A stretch of DNA of 64,000 bases from Epinephelus fuscoguttatus (Eukaryota; Chordata; Actinopteri; Perciformes; Serranidae), in the NCBI RefSeq assembly GCF_011397635.1, contig NC_064755.1, positions 36,376,059 through 36,440,058 of the forward strand, given 5' to 3'. The notes beneath the pieces are model-generated. The model had not been told where the DNA came from. It did not search any database and was given only the letters and a program-made list of their open reading frames with translations. Position numbers and translations under genes: made by a program. Below, piece by piece: positions 36,116-48,400 of this stretch (within the stretch, counting starts at the first letter, position 1; each line of letters opens with the position of its first letter).

Positions 36116-39100
36116 ATGGAGGCGAAGGGAGAGATATTAAAAAACAAAACAATAAACAGATCAGTCTTAAAGTCAACCATTCACACGAGCCGGGAGAGGG
36201 TATTTGATTGGATTCAGCAGATGAGGGCTAACATCATAGCTTTTAGCCAGTCTAAGCCAAGTGAGAAAGGACATCTATATGGAAATTAAGACCTGTATTG
36301 GTGAGACCGCTCAATCGCCAGAATAAATGTTGGCATTGTAAATTTCTGCAAACCATGGCCACGTTACTTTTGTACATTACCGTATAGTGGATACATTGAA
36401 ACTAGTTAGGTTTAGGCACAAAAACCACTTGATTATTGTTAAGAAAAGATCATGTTTTTGCTTAAAAAACTTGGTACTAGTGGCACTATCCCAACTGGAA
36501 ACGCAGCAATGTCTAGGTAAAAAACAAATGTTTTGCGTGGCACAATCCCTGGTGGAAACACTGTGATGGACTGCTACAAAACACCCAAGCTAGGGGACTA
36601 AAAAGCCACTGGAAAAAGACGGTTTTGCTGTTGGTCTTGAACAGTGGTCTGCTCTTTCTCGCCTAAGTGACACCCTGCCACCATCCCTTTCACCTCTAGA
36701 TGACAAAGTCAGCTATATACATCACTTAACAAACGTTTATATGTGCAAATGTAACATATCGATGGTTTACAGAAACCTACAATGCCAACATTTTCTTCTG
36801 GCACCTGGGCTGAGTGAGAAAACATCAGTTTGTGCATTATAAAAATGGCCTATTTGGGATGCACTGGTACTAACACTGGTATCGGAAATTAGACCAATAA
36901 AAAAACTAAAACAGGTCATTCAACTAGTTTAACTGAGAGTTAAAAACAGTAGATAGCACGTAATACTTTTGGACCAGCAACCCTAAAACTAATAATAAAT
37001 ATTGTGAGTGCTGCAGGATATTAGTATTGGTATATCCCAGATTGCAATAACAGTATCAGAGGGAGTTTAGTGTAAACCTGCCAGTCTCCCAGACACAGTC
37101 GGTTAAAATGTGAAGTTGATCAAAGACTGAAAAGCCTGAACAAACAGTCAAAGGTTCAGTGTGTAGGCTTTAAAGGCATCTATTGGCAGGAATGGTTTAT
37201 AATATTCCTAACTATGTTTCTTTAGTGTATAATCACCTAAACTAAGAATCATTGTGTTTTTGTTACCTTTGAATGAGCCGTTTATATCTACATATGGAAT
37301 CCTCTTCCATAGAGTCCACCATGTTTCTACAGGAGCCCAGAATGGACAAACCAAACACTGGCTCTAAATAAGGCCATGTGTGTTTTTGCATTTGTCCTCA
37401 CCGCTAGATGCTACTAAATCCTACACACTGGACCTTTAAGAGAGGCTGAGAGAGTGAGCGAGCAGCTACTCTGCTACTCTGGGTCTTTTTCGTTGTTATT
37501 TATTGTATTTATGTTACATGGAAATTTTGATGACAGCTGAAATTATCTCTCGTCAGGGTAGAAAGAGGACAGTGGAGGCAACATCTAAATGTTACGATGA
37601 GGAGAGGCCACCTGACCAAAGGACAATCAACATTCACCTCCCATTATTTTTCTTCTTCTAGCATTTTTTGTTACAACATACATCTGTTTTTAGTCATTTG
37701 TGTATTTAGATGGTACTTTGTTGTGTTACGTATTCTGACTTTAAATCACCGTATTGCTGACCTCTTGTGAGCAAGCTAAATAAACCAGATACTGTTTTCT
37801 CAGTATTGCATCGAAATACAAATCAGCCTTTATTTTCTCTTTCACGTGATGCTTTTACTGACTTGTACTTCTTACAAATCTACTAACAATCCCCAGGTGC
37901 TCTTTAGATCCCCGCTTTGCTAACGAACACGGGGATGGAGAGATGTTCGTTCAAATGGTGGCTGTGGTTCCGCTGCTGCACCTACACCCATATTTAAAGC
38001 GATCATTTTGGGCTTCATGAGTTTGATTCTGGGGCGGGTCTGAGGGAACGGGTTGTTTTCATCCCAGCTGTGAGCCTGCTGCTGTACCAGCTATATACAG
38101 AACATCCCGTTTTAGGAAACTGTGTAAGTGTGCCCTCGGTTGTAAGGCAGGGCCGCCCAGGCAGACCACTACAGAGGAGTCAGCAGCAATGTGAAGGCAG
38201 CAGCGGGACGAGATGGCTCATTTCCACTCAATCTGCTCTCAGTCTGAGGGATTATTGCAGATGAAATGGCGCACGTTTTGGGAGAGACATGCCATTTTGC
38301 ATTAGACCTTTGCTGCCTGGTTATGGGCCTGAGCCTATGAGCCTATATTACTTCTTGGTCCCACCTTTAGGGTCATTATTACAGATGTATGTTATGCTGC
38401 AAAACCAGAGAACCATACATCAGAATATACTTAAAACCCCAAAATTCAAGCTTCCAAAGTCACCAGATACAGCATGCTAAATCCTATAAAAACATGTTTA
38501 AACTAATGCACCAGATGACACAAGAAATTTTCATTTTGTGTCATGCAGAATTGCTTGTATTTTTTATTAAATCGAGTGAAACAAGTGAGATTCAGAAAAT
38601 CAAAATGGCGATGGTGCTCTCAAGTGGTGTGCCTACATTATTGTATTTCTGGGACTTTTATTAAGCAAAAATAGTTTTGCCTGACACAGCCGTCATTAGC
38701 TGTATTTCATACAGTATGCATTGATAAAGACAGGTGGTGGACAGGCACGCAAATCAAGTTTGTACCTGCATATGGTATGTGACATACCATACACCCACTG
38801 AGATGCCCTTAAGCGACACACACACTAAATCTGAATGTCCTACAGAAAAACCCTCAGAGGCTCCACTCGTCCCTCGCCTTTGATGACTTGGGTGTCCCGC
38901 TCCTCCAGACCTCCCACCCTCTGGACTCCCATCATATTAGCAGCCTCTCCTTTGCTCGCAACTTTATTTATACACACCCAAATCACAGCCTGTAGCTTCC
39001 AACTTTCTATTTTGCTCCTGTGGTCGGACAGAAATGCTTACAGATGTCTGAGCCGTGGAGAATTACAGGCTAGGAGCTGGCACTGCAGAGGGAGGGGGCG

Positions 39101-41149
39101 CTAACTTCTCTGCTGCTCGCTGTGCAGCTGAGGTCTGGAGGAGAAGGGGAAGACATGCAGAAAGGACACACTTGACATGGCAGGAGTCTTTCTACACTCT
39201 AACCTTTACTGTAGCAGTCATGCTTAACTTGTATCCTCTCCTAAGGCAGTGAGTTCACTTTTGGTCAAACCAAGCACAATGTCTATGGTGTAGGCTATAT
39301 CGAGACATAAACAATCCCGATTTTCAGCAATTTGGGTATTAATGTATTATTTAATGAAATATAAATTCCTCCCTAAGGTCTTTAATTCTAACCTTAACCC
39401 ACACTTGTGTCTAAACCCTAATTAATTTCACCTCACATCCTAAAACAACCCGTCTTAGTATAATGTTCTCCATCTTTCTGAAACACACATATCACACTTT
39501 GTTACAACAGGGTCTCTACAGGTATGAAATACTTATATTTAATGCTTTTTAAGACCTTTTCCTCACCATTTTAAACCACATTTATGGGCAAAACATCTTT
39601 TTTTCTTATTCAGGCATTGCAAGTCAGTATAATATTAAGTAGTATATATGTAGTCCCATGCAGTGGTAGTTTTTATGTAGGAATATGTTAGGTTAAATCT
39701 GGCAAACAGGTAAGTGCAAGTATAAATTAAAAAGACAATGCTATGTTCAGTGGTGGGTTTAAAGATTTGTAACATCAGAAGTGTGGGCTGTCATACAGAG
39801 GAGCTTGACTTATTTTGACAAAAATAAATTAAAAGATAAATAAATGAAATTAAATAACAAGTTTGTGGCAATTAAGGTCTCATTCAAATTCAAATTTAAG
39901 ACCATTTAATGAATTTATTGCGTAATATGTATTAATTTGAATTGAATTTAAAACATTTGAAGACTTGTTAAAACTCTATAGACACCCTGTATTTGTATAT
40001 TATACTTAATTTCTTGCCTCACCTATGGAGGTAGGTGCTCCTGTACAAATTACTCAGATTTTTCGATGGGTGCTTGTTCTTGTATTTGTAGCTGTTACCT
40101 ACCTCGTCTACAGCTCAAGAAGAAGTGTAGAACCCCCTGAAGGCTGTGCATCTTATTGCACCCCACAGTACAGTGTTAGACAGAACAGACCGCTGTAAGA
40201 AACTGTGTCTTATGTGCAAGGCTGACACTGCACACAAGATGGTGCAAGAGGAAAGCTCGTGGAGTATCAAATGTGGAGAGAGTTCATTTCTGGGAGTTTA
40301 TTACAGTTTTTTTTCCTGATTACTTTGGCACAATCTTACACCAAACCAGCAAAACAACATACATCTCTTGCAATAGCAAACAATTCTCGCAAAACTCTTC
40401 AAACTACTTTAAAAAGTGTTTTGCATAAATGCAGTACAAGCAAACTGTCAATTCAATAAGCACTCAAAGCACCAGCTATTATAGTATAAATGAAAAACAC
40501 TTGTGGCTTTTGCTTTTTCTGTGTGCAGGGTGTAGCAGTCTGCAATAAAGCTGTCGTACACGTAGTTAACACACACAGGTATCCAAATGTGTAAGTGTGA
40601 ATGTGTATTCTGAACATAACACACTATTAATACCAGTTAGGGGACTTTTTCTTTTCCTCAAATTGTTTTGACACTCTTCAAACAACAAAAGTGCAGCATA
40701 AGAAAAGTAAAACAATTGTGTTTGGGATAAAAAAGGAAATAGCTCCATAAAATTTGGCTAAATCTTTCTCTGTTTGTGGGTCTGGTCAGAAGACCTCATC
40801 CACATGATGTTGTCTTGAGTTCAGCAGCATGTGTCAGTGTGTAAAGGCAAATAGCAAAATAGTGTAGCAATGCAGACACCAGTGTTTACAGTGTTGCTAA
40901 AAGTGTGTTATTAAAATTGCATCCGAAGTGTAAAGCAGTGAGTTGTCTTTACAGTTTTGCAATAAGTGGCACATTACTGTGGGAAAACTGAGAGTAAGCA
41001 ATAAAGCATGCACTCAGTTTAACACACTCAATTATTGCTTTGGCTACAAGTGTAGATGAGTTTTAGAGATAGTGCTCTGTGAATCACTTTTAGTGTCTAA
41101 GCACTGAGAACACAACTGTAAAGTGGCTAGTAAATTTCATGGCCATCTA
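36116..41149. other. Intergenic between ifitm5 and the satellite
   Basis: The ifitm5 3' untranslated region occupies the first few hundred bases. Apart from the MITE at 37,150-37,437 and a MITE-like fragment near 36,850-36,900, nothing coding is recognised. Short frames at 38,070-39,250 and elsewhere lack domains and splice context. Confidence 0.45.
37150..37437. repeat. MITE with AAAGGTCCAGTGTGTAGG-type ends
   Basis: It starts AAAGGTTCAGTGTGTAGG and ends CCTACACACTGGACCTTT, which are inverted repeats with one mismatch. A longer, diverged relative is at 53,295-53,990. Confidence 0.75.
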
Positions 41150-42205
41150 CATCCCAGGTAGCCAAAATAACCTGACCCAGCACCGGCTCAAACTTGGCAC
41201 ACTAGAAGAAATAAATTGGGCTGCATAAGTCAGTTGCCCGACTCGGATGAGACTCGGGATGAATGGCGCCCCAGAATCAGGCCAAATAAATTAGGCAAAT
41301 AAATGTTTAAATGCAGATAAATTGGCCCGATTCTTGCTGCCAACACTGACTTCACTGGGCCATTTTCAAAAACGACCTGGCCCAGCGCTGGCCCAAATGC
41401 AGCACACCGGAGGAAATGAGTCGGGCTGCATCCAGTTGCCCGACTTGGCTTAGACTTTGGATGAATGACGCCCCAGAATCATGACAAATAAACTCACCCA
41501 ATTCTGTCTGCCAACACTGTCATCACAAGGCTGTTATCAAAAATGATCTGGTCCAGCACTGACCCAAACTCGGCACAATGCAAGAAATAAGTTTGGCTGC
41601 ATATGTTGTTTGCCAACTCGACTTAGACTCAGGATGAATGATGCCCCAGAATCAGGCCAAATAAACTCACCCAGTTCTGGCTGCTGAAACTCTCTTCACG
41701 TGGCTGTTACCAAAGATTACCTGGCCCAGCGTTGGCCCAAACACGGCACAATGGAAGAAATAAGTTGGGCAGACTCGGCTGAGACTTGGGATGAATGATG
41801 CCTCAGAATTGGGGCAAATAAAGTGGCCAGATTTTGGCTGCCAACACTGTTATCATTGGGCCATTATCAAAAATGACCTGGCCCAGCACCGGCCCAAACT
41901 CAGCACACCAGGAGAAAATGAGTCGGGCTGCATCCAGTTGCCCCACTGAGCTTAGATTTGGGATGAATGACACTCCAGAATCAGGCCAACTAAAATCACC
42001 CAACTCTGACTGCTGAAACTGTCATCACAAGGCTGTTACCAAAAATGACCTGGCATCAGCCCACACTTGGCTCACTGGAGGAAATAAGTCGGGACAAGTC
42101 TAGTTGCCTGAGTCAGCTGAGACTCAGGATGAACAACACCCCAGAATCAGGCCAAATAACCAGGCCTGATTCTGGCTGCAGATACTGCCATCACTGGGAT
42201 GTTAG
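41150..42205. repeat. Tandem repeat, six degenerate units of about 172 bp
   Basis: Each unit contains a core like 'cctggcccagc.c.ggccca', then 'gcacac..gaagaaat..gt.gggctgc', 'cagttgcccgact', 'gactcgggatgaatga.gcccca' and 'gaatcaggccaaataaa'. Cores start at about 41,171, 41,376, 41,547, 41,720, 41,877 and 42,049, spacings of 205, 171, 173, 157 and 172 bp. Units are diverged. No coding frame spans the array. Confidence 0.9.
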
Positions 42206-42959
42206 ATTTTGACATTTCCTATGAAGTAACTGTCGTAATGTGGACGTAATATGGTATGTGACATGCATAGGCAAGCATGCACTCACACACACTTAAATGT
42301 ACTGTGCACACACACACTTATACATGCTAGTGCACACAGAGGGATACACACACAAAGGAACACAGAGAGTTTAATCCTTCCTCATAACTGTAGCACACTT
42401 TGTTCTAAGCCTTTGTTTGAACAGGCGCTGTCTCCACATGCTGATAATTACAACATTAGATTATTCATGAAATCTAGTGGGTATATTTATATAATTTATA
42501 GGTGCTGGTTGGTTCAGTGCCTCATAGGTGGAGACTAATAGTCTTCTGGCTCAATAGCCAGGTTATACAGAACCCCTCTCAGCAGATAATATTAACTTGA
42601 AGACGCATTTTCATGTCTGAACTAGTCCGGTAACGGGTCTTAGGGACTATTATTTCCCAGCACAAGTTGCCTCTGGGCAACTGGTATTTTCCCAAGCTCT
42701 GCATGTTAAATTGGAAACAGGTTAAATCACTCGGCTGTTATACAAAAGAGCTCATTTTCTAGAGCATCTGTCATTTCATCAGATGCATGTTGTGCAAGAT
42801 TTAATCAGTCGTAACACACAGGAGGTGACTAACACACAATAATTCAAACCGTTGGTGGTGATGCATTTACAATCAGGCACTGAATTTATATTTTAACATC
42901 ATCAGTGTAGAGATTAAAATATATCATTATGAGGGTCATAAGGACAGAAGGATGTCGTA
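42206..42959. other. Intergenic, no gene seen
   Basis: CA-rich stretches around 42,290-42,350. Nothing else recognised. Confidence 0.4.
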
Positions 42960-43016
42960 TGCTGTAAAGCCCTGCGAGGCAAATTGTGATTTGTGATATT
43001 GGGCTTTATAAATAAA

Positions 43017-43050
<34 letters not shown>

Positions 43051-43051
43051 A
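42960..43051 (+). repeat. Retroposon 3' tail with (ATTG)n
   Basis: 'gctgtaaagccctgcgaggc...gggctttataaataaaattg' followed by about nine ATTG units (43,017-43,051). Related tails lie inverted near 25,515-25,590 and 48,657-48,730. This is the typical simple-repeat end of a fish LINE or a SINE that uses its tail. Confidence 0.65.
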
Positions 43052-45160
43052 GATAATTACATACACAAGGCTCTGTAGAATAGGGAAGCAGAAGCTCTTG
43101 TGGAATTTGATTTATTCTGTAAATAGGTCAGTGGTATAGTTGTTAAACTGGTTTCCACGGCCTGACACTGTTCCAAAGGTAACTTAAGTCCAAGTTAACA
43201 CATTGTCATAAACAGGCCTAGCTCATAGCACACAGTATGCTCCACAGCTGCTGCTATCCCCTCAGAGTATCTTCAGAGCTTTGTTTTTTTTGGGTGAAGC
43301 TGGTTAAAGTACAAACTGTCCTATAACCAGTCCAACTATTGTGTAAACTGCAGAGAAAATGAGGCATAAGTGTCTTATTATCTCCCTTCTCTCTCTCAGA
43401 AATTGCAGGGTGACAAACACGTGGAGGCCAAACATAAAGTCAGTTCATTCACTACCAAATCACAGCAGCCTTTTGTCCAAATGTGAGCCTGCGCATGACT
43501 CCAAGAGTCTCAGGTTCATCATGCTTGTCTTATCGCGTTCCTGTCATGTGGGCAGAATGTATGCATAGCAGACATAGGTTATACGCTGCGTGCATCTAAC
43601 TGTTTTTTAGTTGGAGTACCACACTTCCAGGTCCTGTGAGTGCCTGACACCCTTGTGGCTTACAAGATTTTAAAGAAAGGTGGGCCAAATTTGACCTTCA
43701 GCTGTAAAGCTGGCAGAAAGAGGAAGTGGATCAAACACACTGTGTGAGCATATTTATAGCCGGAAGATACGTGTTGACTGATGTGCTTGCAGAAATCATT
43801 TTGTATCAGCATAATAATTTAAAGAATGTCATGCCTGTAAGGGCCATGTTTACATACACATGAAAACATAGATTTAAATATCAGTTATGTGTCACAATGG
43901 CAGCCTCTCAAAAACAGTGAAAATAGCAAAAATGTTCTTATCAGATATTAAAAGCACAATCTAGTGCCAGAGTGGCGTCTTTGTTGAGCATATGTTAGGT
44001 TACATAACCATCCCATAGTGTTACTGTAGCCTATACAGTCCTGTGCATGAACAGGAAATTGATTCGAGGACAGACATGAATTGTGCAGTCTGCAGAGGTA
44101 GAACATGTCAAAGTACATTTATTCAAGACTGTACTTAAAGGGACAGTTCACCCCAAAATCAAAAGTACATATGTTTCACAGTTCACCACCACTGCCGCCC
44201 TGTGTGACGATGACTAAGGGATGAGTGAAATGGTGTTCAGGGTTTAAATTGCAGGTGAACTCAGTCAGGTCAATTAGGGGTTAACAAAGAGTGAAAGGAA
44301 CCAATCAGTGCTAAAGAAAGGGGAGGAAAGGAGGTGAGGTAAAGGAAGCGAGGCGTAATCAACCTAAATGTTTTTTGTGACTATGTTGCTGTGTTTGCAT
44401 TCAGCTTCTGGCTTGATTCAACCCTCTGTTTTATGATTCCTCTGCACCTTCTGCTGCCATTTTTACAAGGCAACTCTCACCAGTACTCACACTACTACAC
44501 AGCATTTAGTCAAAAACAGATTTGAACCACTAGAGGGATCAACGTGTATTTTTTCTCTCACTCATCTCCTGTCTCTGCCTCTTGCATAACTGACCCCACC
44601 TTAGCCTGAAGCCATAGCCTCCCATTCGTGACAAGCCTCAGTACTGTAACACTTACTTGAAGGAGTCATCTCAACAAACAGAGCTTCATCCACTGAGACA
44701 AAGTTTTACTGTGTTTTTTTTCTCACATATTCTGCATCCAGCATCTCTTGTTAGGCGGTTTCATGTACTTGTTTAGAAAAAAGTCCCTTAGGAGTATGGA
44801 GAGACACTGAGGAGTGTATTCCATTGGGAGGAGTCCCATGATGCAGGTATTGTGTTTGTAATGTGTGAGAGGGAGTTGGCTCTTTTGGCAGTCACAGAAA
44901 GCCATTATTATTTTGGCTAATCTATATTGTTTTTTTTTTTTAATATTTGGCATAAAGTAGAGCTCAGAGTATTTTAGACAGGTCAAATGCACTACTTTCC
45001 AAAGATAAATAAAAAAAGGGGGATTCCTGTAGGTTTTGCTGGGATAATTAAACAAGCAGTAACTTATTGATGATGTGCAGTAGACGTGTCCTTGCCTGAA
45101 TATGACGGTGGTATTTTTGTCAGGGGTCAATAGCCGTCAGTACAACGTGCTCTCCTATCA
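43052..45160. other. Intergenic upstream of the Ldh_2 gene
   Basis: At about 44,139 'cttaaagggacagttcacccc' is the start of a TTAA-type fish repeat. No gene is found. A T-run lies at 44,931-44,941. Confidence 0.4.
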
Positions 45161-45478
45161 TGTCAAACACTGAAGCAGCAAAATGCAAAATTTACATAAC
45201 TCGTGGAGCCCCACGACCTGGCGCGCAGGGAAACTCCCCCCACCAAGCCTCTCCTCCGACACGCCCACACACACTCACAGACAGACGGACAGGATACCTG
45301 ATAGATCTGACAAAGCTGGGCGTTTCCAATCCAAACACTGCAGGGCTTGAAGAGCAAGTTGGCTCAGTCAGTCTGTGTGGATCATCGATTCCCAGCAGAT
45401 CACCACCAGCACCAGAGCCAAGAGCCGCAGAGCGAAGCAAAGCACAGACCTGAGGGAGCACAGAGCAGGACAGTCAAC
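45161..45478 (+). promoter_or_regulatory. Probable promoter and 5' untranslated region of the Ldh_2 gene
   Basis: GC-richer sequence directly before the start codon, with purine-rich 'agagccgcagagcgaagcaa' close to the ATG. No TATA box stands out. The transcription start was not determined. Confidence 0.35.
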
Positions 45479-48400
45479 ATGAGCAGGTAAGGACTCGGAG
45501 TGGTGTCCAATTAAAGGAGAAACAGAGTCAATTAGCGCATGAATGAGCTGCGCGGACTGATAGAAAGGCTTTCCTTGACGCTCTGAAAGTTAAGAGTCAA
45601 ATTTGCAGAAGTGAAAGTTAAAAAAATAAGGAAATTACAATCTTGAGTGATTTGTATACTTCAGCAGTGCACTCACATGGGCCATATTTCTGCATCATGT
45701 GCACTTTAAGAACATGCAGCTGACAGCACCTCTGTCCTTTTACTTCACTTTGAATGTACTCTTGTAATGGAGTGTTTTCCCAGTGAACTACTTCTACTGA
45801 AGTAAATGATTTAAATACTTCTTCCACCACTGTAAGACATAGCCATGTGTCCCACAAAAGTCACTGTAGCAGTTTATTTCTAACTTTTAGTTGTAAACAA
45901 TTGTGCAACAGAGGGGTGTCAGATAGCACAGTTCCCTTGAGATGTTTTTACTGGTTTTTAATGGCCGCTTTTGGACCCCTACTCTGGAGCTCTGTCTGTT
46001 TATTAACTAACTGCCTGTCTGCAACAACAGCAAAGCATGCCTCTGCCCTTCGCAAAACTGAAAGACACTGATTGTGTAATATTTTTGGCTCTTAGCGTGC
46101 ATATAAAGACCACTTTCTTTTGGCTATTTAAATGTGCTAAATTTAACACTAAGAGAGCACTGAGACCAATGCATGCCACATTTGTACTTGTGTGTGTGCT
46201 TTTCTCAGATGTATTTGCACTTTAGAATTAAAGGCGTCACCAGAGCCGAGTGATGCAAATGTTTTCTTAAAGCAACAAACTCCTTGCACCTCTGACCAAG
46301 TCATGTTTCATCCCATCACACCATACTTAAGTTGACTTTATTTCAGCAGGATGATCTGCTCAGTATCAGCGCTGCTTTCTAATGAAACCAAAGTTGTAAG
46401 CAATTAAAACACATCAAACAGCAGCAGCAACCTGCAGACTTCAGTTTACATCACAGCGCCTGTAGACAATGCATGTGTGTGTTCTCTTGAAGCTGTAACT
46501 GATCCCATTTTGTCCAGTCAACACCCAACCAGTGAGCACACAGTCACACACCCTCCTGCTCGCATTCAAGGAGAGTTTCAGAGTCGGTTCCTCCTTCACG
46601 AGACATGATGTAACTTCTGTTTCTCAGGGATGCAGATTTGGAAGCCGACTATGATTTCATAAAGACTTGGATCTGTTATCATTGTGTTTTCTATTTTTTT
46701 GTGCTACAGGAGTGTGTTGACCCCCTTCTTGGAAATGTCCCATTATACTTGTAACATGATCCAGTAAAGGAAGTGCTGGCCTCCCCTGTTACCCCATACA
46801 TTGTCCAGAAAGAATTCAGTCAAAGCCAGATTCTTGTGTGCAGCTGTCTTTCTTTACCTCCTTTATATACACGAAAGGAATGGCATGGGCAATGGCAACT
46901 TTTAAACTTTGATTAAAATGCCATACTCAATAGCATTTACTGTATATTGCACCGAAACAAACACTATGTGGGCCTCAGTGTGACCTTGAGACATGCTGAC
47001 AGTCACTGACTTTCTTTTGTACTGGCCGTCTGGAAGGTGTCATACTTCCATCATGCAACCCTGGTCAAAGTTTTCCCTTATCCATACCTCCTCCCTCATT
47101 TCCCTGCCACCACCTGTAGGGTTTTTAACTCTTTCTTACATAAGCTGTTGCATAAGATTCCACTGGGACCTCCTCCATGCCTAAATGGGTCCCATTCTGG
47201 ATTTCATTAGTGCTGCCTTGTCTTTCAACTCCCTACCCCTCAAACCAAGCCCAGCCTTCCTGCAGATGTTCGTGTTCCTACCTCTGTGAATACCAGAGGG
47301 GACCCAGTAATGGGTTCTGTGTGTCCACATATGGACGGGGGGCTGCAATAGAATGGCAACTAGGGTAAAGTTCAAAAGTTATGTTTGGTGTTGGTGCTAA
47401 AGTGGAGAGGTTTGACCATGACAGAGTCCAGATTCACTGAAGGTTTGCACAGGGGAAAGTGTGTTTTACATGAGTGGTTCATGCTATTTATTAAGTGTGC
47501 ATGTTTCTACAAAGGCATTGATGTCACACAAACATGAACAAAAACAACATGTAATCTTTTAAAGGAATAGTTCGACATTATGGGGAATTACACTTTACTC
47601 ATATGCTTTGTTGATGAGAGTTAGATGAGAAGATTGATACCACTCTCACATCTGTATGGTAAATCTGTAGCTGCAGCCAGTTAGCTTAGCTTAGCTTAGC
47701 ACAGGGATGTCCAAATTTTTTTGAATGGGGGCCAGCTGCCTCTTGCATCAATTGGGTTATTGAAAAAATAAAAGTCCAGACAAATGAGACAAACGCAACT
47801 GTTTCATCTATCTTACGAATGTATTCAACTTGCCACCGCTCCTTAAAGTGGCGGCCCTCTCTGCGTATTTGCTGTGGCCATGTCTGCTATCTAGCAGGAA
47901 ATGTCTGCTTCTGAAAATAAATTAGTTCCGCCTGCATAGCACCCACTTGGTGCATGGCTGCAACCAGTACGATAGTCTTACCATTGTGAGGTGAAGTGGA
48001 AAAATGCATCGCGATCTTGCTTGATTAATCAATGTTATGCGACAGACCACATGTAGTATATTTTGAAAATCAAGCTGCTGGCCGTACAAAATCTGTCCAC
48101 GGGCCACAATTGGCTCCCGGGCCAGACTTTTGACATGCCTGGCTTAGCATAAAGACTGGAAACACAGGAAAACAACTACTCTGGTTCCATCCAGGGGCAC
48201 CAAAATCAGCCTACTAGCATCTGTAAAGACCAATATTTAACACTTTATATTGTGTCTGTTTAATCCACACAAAAACCGAAGTGTAAAAATGAAAAGAAGT
48301 TTTTTTTAAAGGTGCTAGAAGGTGGATTTCCAGTCTTTATGCTAAGCTACTGCTAGGTTTAGCTTCATATCTAGCACACAGACCTGAGTAGGGCGGGGCA

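Noticed and set aside
41150-42205. CRISPR-like spaced repeats
   Set aside because: Units are contiguous, ~172 bp and diverged, with no short identical repeats or unique spacers, and the DNA is vertebrate.
45160-45453. 97-codon frame just before the Ldh_2 start
   Set aside because: Proline/arginine-rich GC-biased leader sequence; probably untranslated or promoter.
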